From Endobugula sp965214375 (lineage in GTDB: Bacteria > Pseudomonadota > Gammaproteobacteria > Pseudomonadales > Cellvibrionaceae), in contig OZ243947.1 of NCBI GenBank assembly GCA_965214375.1, positions 1,116,001 through 1,180,000 of the forward strand: a DNA stretch of 64,000 bases. Direction: 5' to 3'. The translations under genes and the position numbers were made by a program. Shown one piece after another: positions 61,497 through 64,000 of this stretch. The notes under the pieces were generated by a model, which was given only the letters and a program-made list of their open reading frames with translations, did no database searches and was not told the DNA's origin. How positions within the stretch are numbered: position 1 is the stretch's first letter; each line of letters starts with the position of its first letter.

Positions 61497-63300
61497 GATG
61501 ACCTCTCCCTAAATAAATATCGAGCACTTCATCATTAGAGCGTAAAGTATCAATATCACCTTCAGCAAATAATTGCCCCTGATGAAGTACTGTCACATGA
61601 CCTTCAAGTGTACGTATAAATTCCATATCATGCTCAACCACAATAACAGTCATATGTTTAGCTAAAGTACGTACTAATAAAGATAGCTCCCTGGTCTCTT
61701 CGTTTGTCATACCTGCTGCAGGCTCATCGAACAATACAACACGTGGAGCCAAACACAGTACCATACCAATATCTAACCATTGCTGTTGACCATGAGAAAG
61801 AGCAGACGCTTGTACAGCAGACTGAGCTGCCAAACCCAGCATGTTTAACACTTTTCAACTGACTGCTAAGGCCTTTGTATTATTTTGAGTACGGGAAAAA
61901 GCGGCGGCCCAAAGATTATCCAACACTGTAACCTCACCAAATACTTGTGGCTTCTGATTTTTAACACCCATACCTTTACGTACACGATGAAAGATAAGCT
62001 CTTTGGTAATATCTTCTCTACCCAATGTTATCTTGCCACCTTCCGGGCAGTAAATACCCACACAGGTCTTAAGATAAGAACTTTTCCCGGCACCATTGGG
62101 TCCAATCAATGAATAGGGTTTACCCGGTATGAATTGTCGACTGACCTTATTAACAGGAATTACACCACCAAACTGTTTAAACAAATCAACGCTATCCAAT
62201 TCTTTTGCGGGGCCTTCTTGTTCAGCTGCTTCCCGTAAAATACTTTCCAAAACAGCAACATCAATTTTTACTGCACCAGCACTTCTGGCCGCTTCATTGG
62301 GATCTGGCAATAGGCGTTTCCAATAAGTTCCTATAGCACCCAACATGCCATTATGTAAAAACAACACTAACAATATTAATATTGAACCTAAAATTAACGT
62401 TGTCTTTCCGCCCGCAGCGCCTCCACCCAGCCAAAACGATAAAGCACCAATCACCAATGCCCCAAAAAAAGGACCTGCCAATGTTCCTAACCCTCCAACT
62501 AAGACATAAATAGGAACTAACAACGCTTCTTGTACAGAAAAAATAGAAGGATTTAAATAATTTGACCACAATGCAAACAAAGCACCGGCAATACCCGCAA
62601 TGGCACCGGAATAAGAAAAATTAAGTACCTGAAATTTACGGATATCATAACCGAGCAATTCAGTTTTTTGTGCATCAATACGGATACAATCAATAATCCG
62701 ACCAAAGTAACTGCTCATTAACCAACGGGTAACAAAATAAATAATGGCAGAGATAATAACTACAACTGCAAATATGCCATTAGGTGTCAGTGTTTCAGCA
62801 TTTGGACCAATACCTAAAATAACACTGGGAATATTCGAGAAGCCATTATCACCGCCAATTACAGCTTCACCTATTGTTATCTTAAAGGTTTGAGTGAGTG
62901 CCCATAGTAACAGTGTAAAAGTATAAGAGAGAATTGTACTTTGTAATTCACCCATTCTGGCATAGAAGATAATATAGCCTAATGCAGCAGCTACTAACGC
63001 ACCAAACAGTGCACCAATTGGTAACGCCCAAAATAACGTCATCCCTATCGCGGTAGCCATATTAATAGCAACAACACTACCTGCATAACCACCCAAACCG
63101 TAAAAAGCAGTTTGTGCAAGACTCAGAAAACCGCCACGTCCCCATATCACATCAAGACTTAAACCAAGCAAACCAAAAATAACCCATGAGGTTGCAACAA
63201 AAGCAAGATAGGGCTCTAAGCCACTAGAAATCACTAGCGCCACTAACGTTGCAATCACAGGAAATACCAAACCTGCAGAATAATATAATTTCTCAAACAT
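61489..63300 (-). pseudogene. UrtC-UrtD fusion (permease plus ATPase), one in-frame TGA
   Basis: 604 codons in one frame. Residues ~1-340 form a LivM-like permease (FGLLGLSLDVIWGRGGFLSLAQ, YVLVGGLGTLAGPFFGALVIG). The ATPase follows after a linker, with Walker A IGPNGAGKSS near residue 408. TGA at 61855-61857 cuts it after the Q-loop region; the remainder in frame has LSHGQQQWLDIGMVLC, VVLFDEPAAGM and VVEHDME. Fusions of these two components are known in branched-chain-type transporters. Arg (CGA) to TGA would be a one-base change. Confidence 0.85.
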
Positions 63301-63314
63301 CTAATTATGCGCCT

Positions 63315-64000
63315 CTATAATTTCCGACGCCATTTTGACGAAATACCCATCGGATACAGCCAAAGCAGCAATGCTGTCATTAAGAAAAAGAAAACATCAC
63401 CAAAAACTGCAGTCAAAAAACTTGCTGTTATTGATGAGACTCCACCTAATTCAAGTGCTGTCACTGCACTACCCGTGAGTGCGACTGGCCCGGCGACCAC
63501 GACGGTAAGAAAGCCTTTTACCGCAAAAAAAAGCCCCATGGATGGTGTAGCAGGAATAATCGGTAATAAAATTGCGCCAGCAAAACCGGCGAGACCACAG
63601 CCAATCGCAAAGGTAAGCGTATTAACCTTTGAAGACTCGATACCAATGGCTTGAGCCATTTTAGGGTCTAAAATCGAAGCTCGCGCCTTCATACCATAAA
63701 CAGTTTTCGTCATTAAAAAATACACAAAAGCCAACATGAGACCCGCAACAACAATCATAACCAAAGGATAAACGGCAAGGCTATATTGACCAATAGAGAT
63801 ATTATCTTGAGGCATACCTATACCTGGAGATACCGTACCAAACAACAACACAGCACTTTGATTAAACACCATACCCAAGCCCCAAGTAGCAAGCATAGTG
63901 TCAAATAGTCGGCCATAGAGTTTTCGTATAATTAAACACTCAACAATCGCACCAATAAACATAGTCACAACAACCGCAACTACAATTGCCAATGGATAGG
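63315..64000 (-). CDS. urtB: UrtB-like permease (LivH type), 5' end outside window
   Basis: At least 228 residues of a LivH-type permease: MLATWGLGMVFNQSAVLLFG, YGMKARASILDPKMAQAIGI and GFLTVVVAGPVALTGSA with helices between. The C-terminus is SSKWRRKL. The frame is open to the window edge. An internal TTG at 63992 is unlikely to be the real start because LivH proteins are longer. Precedes the fused urtC-urtD gene by 14 bases. Confidence 0.85.
   Translation of the reverse strand, partial: YPLAIVVAVVVTMFIGAIVECLIIRKLYGRLFDTMLATWGLGMVFNQSAVLLFGTVSPGIGMPQDNISIGQYSLAVYPLVMIVVAGLMLAFVYFLMTKTVYGMKARASILDPKMAQAIGIESSKVNTLTFAIGCGLAGFAGAILLPIIPATPSMGLFFAVKGFLTVVVAGPVALTGSAVTALELGGVSSITASFLTAVFGDVFFFLMTALLLWLYPMGISSKWRRKL

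Overview
The window looks like the chromosome of an AT-rich marine-type gammaproteobacterium. BepA, SlyX, YciH, pitrilysin, TusA, AceE/AceF and a complete C-P lyase operon all read as gammaproteobacterial. It carries an unusual number of recently broken genes in which frames are largely conserved, so erosion is still in progress. That pattern fits a host-associated lineage undergoing genome reduction. The species cannot be fixed from sequence alone. I saw no tRNA, rRNA, CRISPR array, transposase or phage gene.

Layout. (1) 1-642: 3' part of moaD, then moaE. (2) 635-2361: eroded BaeS/BaeR-like two-component pair. (3) 2371-26217, minus strand: about 24 kb encoding one type I secretion system and its giant adhesin. 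In transcription order these are a ~5,480-codon Ig-repeat adhesin, an outer-membrane TolC-like protein, a HlyD-like adaptor, an unknown membrane protein, a MotB/SiiA-like protein, a MotA/SiiB-like protein fused in frame to an EAL domain, and an ABC exporter. The gene set parallels SPI-4 (siiA-F) of Salmonella. All the large genes carry premature stops (16 seen plus one inferred) and four frameshifts; only the two small membrane genes are intact. (4) 26595-40062: a small membrane gene, then the minus-strand phosphonate operon phnCDEFGHIJKLMNP plus a hexapeptide acyltransferase, an MFS transporter (one stop) and a PhzF-like protein. Two Pho-box-like sites lie in front of it, and a PhnO-like GNAT gene is divergent. 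(5) 40687-46980: SulP transporter, an intergenic region with two related inverted-repeat elements, and aceF/aceE with an FNR-type site upstream. (6) 47348-57484: pitrilysin-perM-tusA, bepA, a PAS-GGDEF-EAL protein, slyX, a voltage-gated-type K+ channel, yciH and an unknown gene. (7) 57539-64000, minus strand: an amide/urea-type ABC transporter (urtB, fused urtC-urtD, urtE), an AtzG-like small subunit, an amidase, and AmiC/AmiR regulators. Three of these seven genes are broken.

The most distinctive architecture is the MotA-like channel joined to a degenerate EAL domain inside the adhesin-secretion locus. It suggests that c-di-GMP directly controlled the proton channel that assists secretion or release of the giant adhesin. 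The copy here is already inactivated, but the fusion may be intact in relatives.
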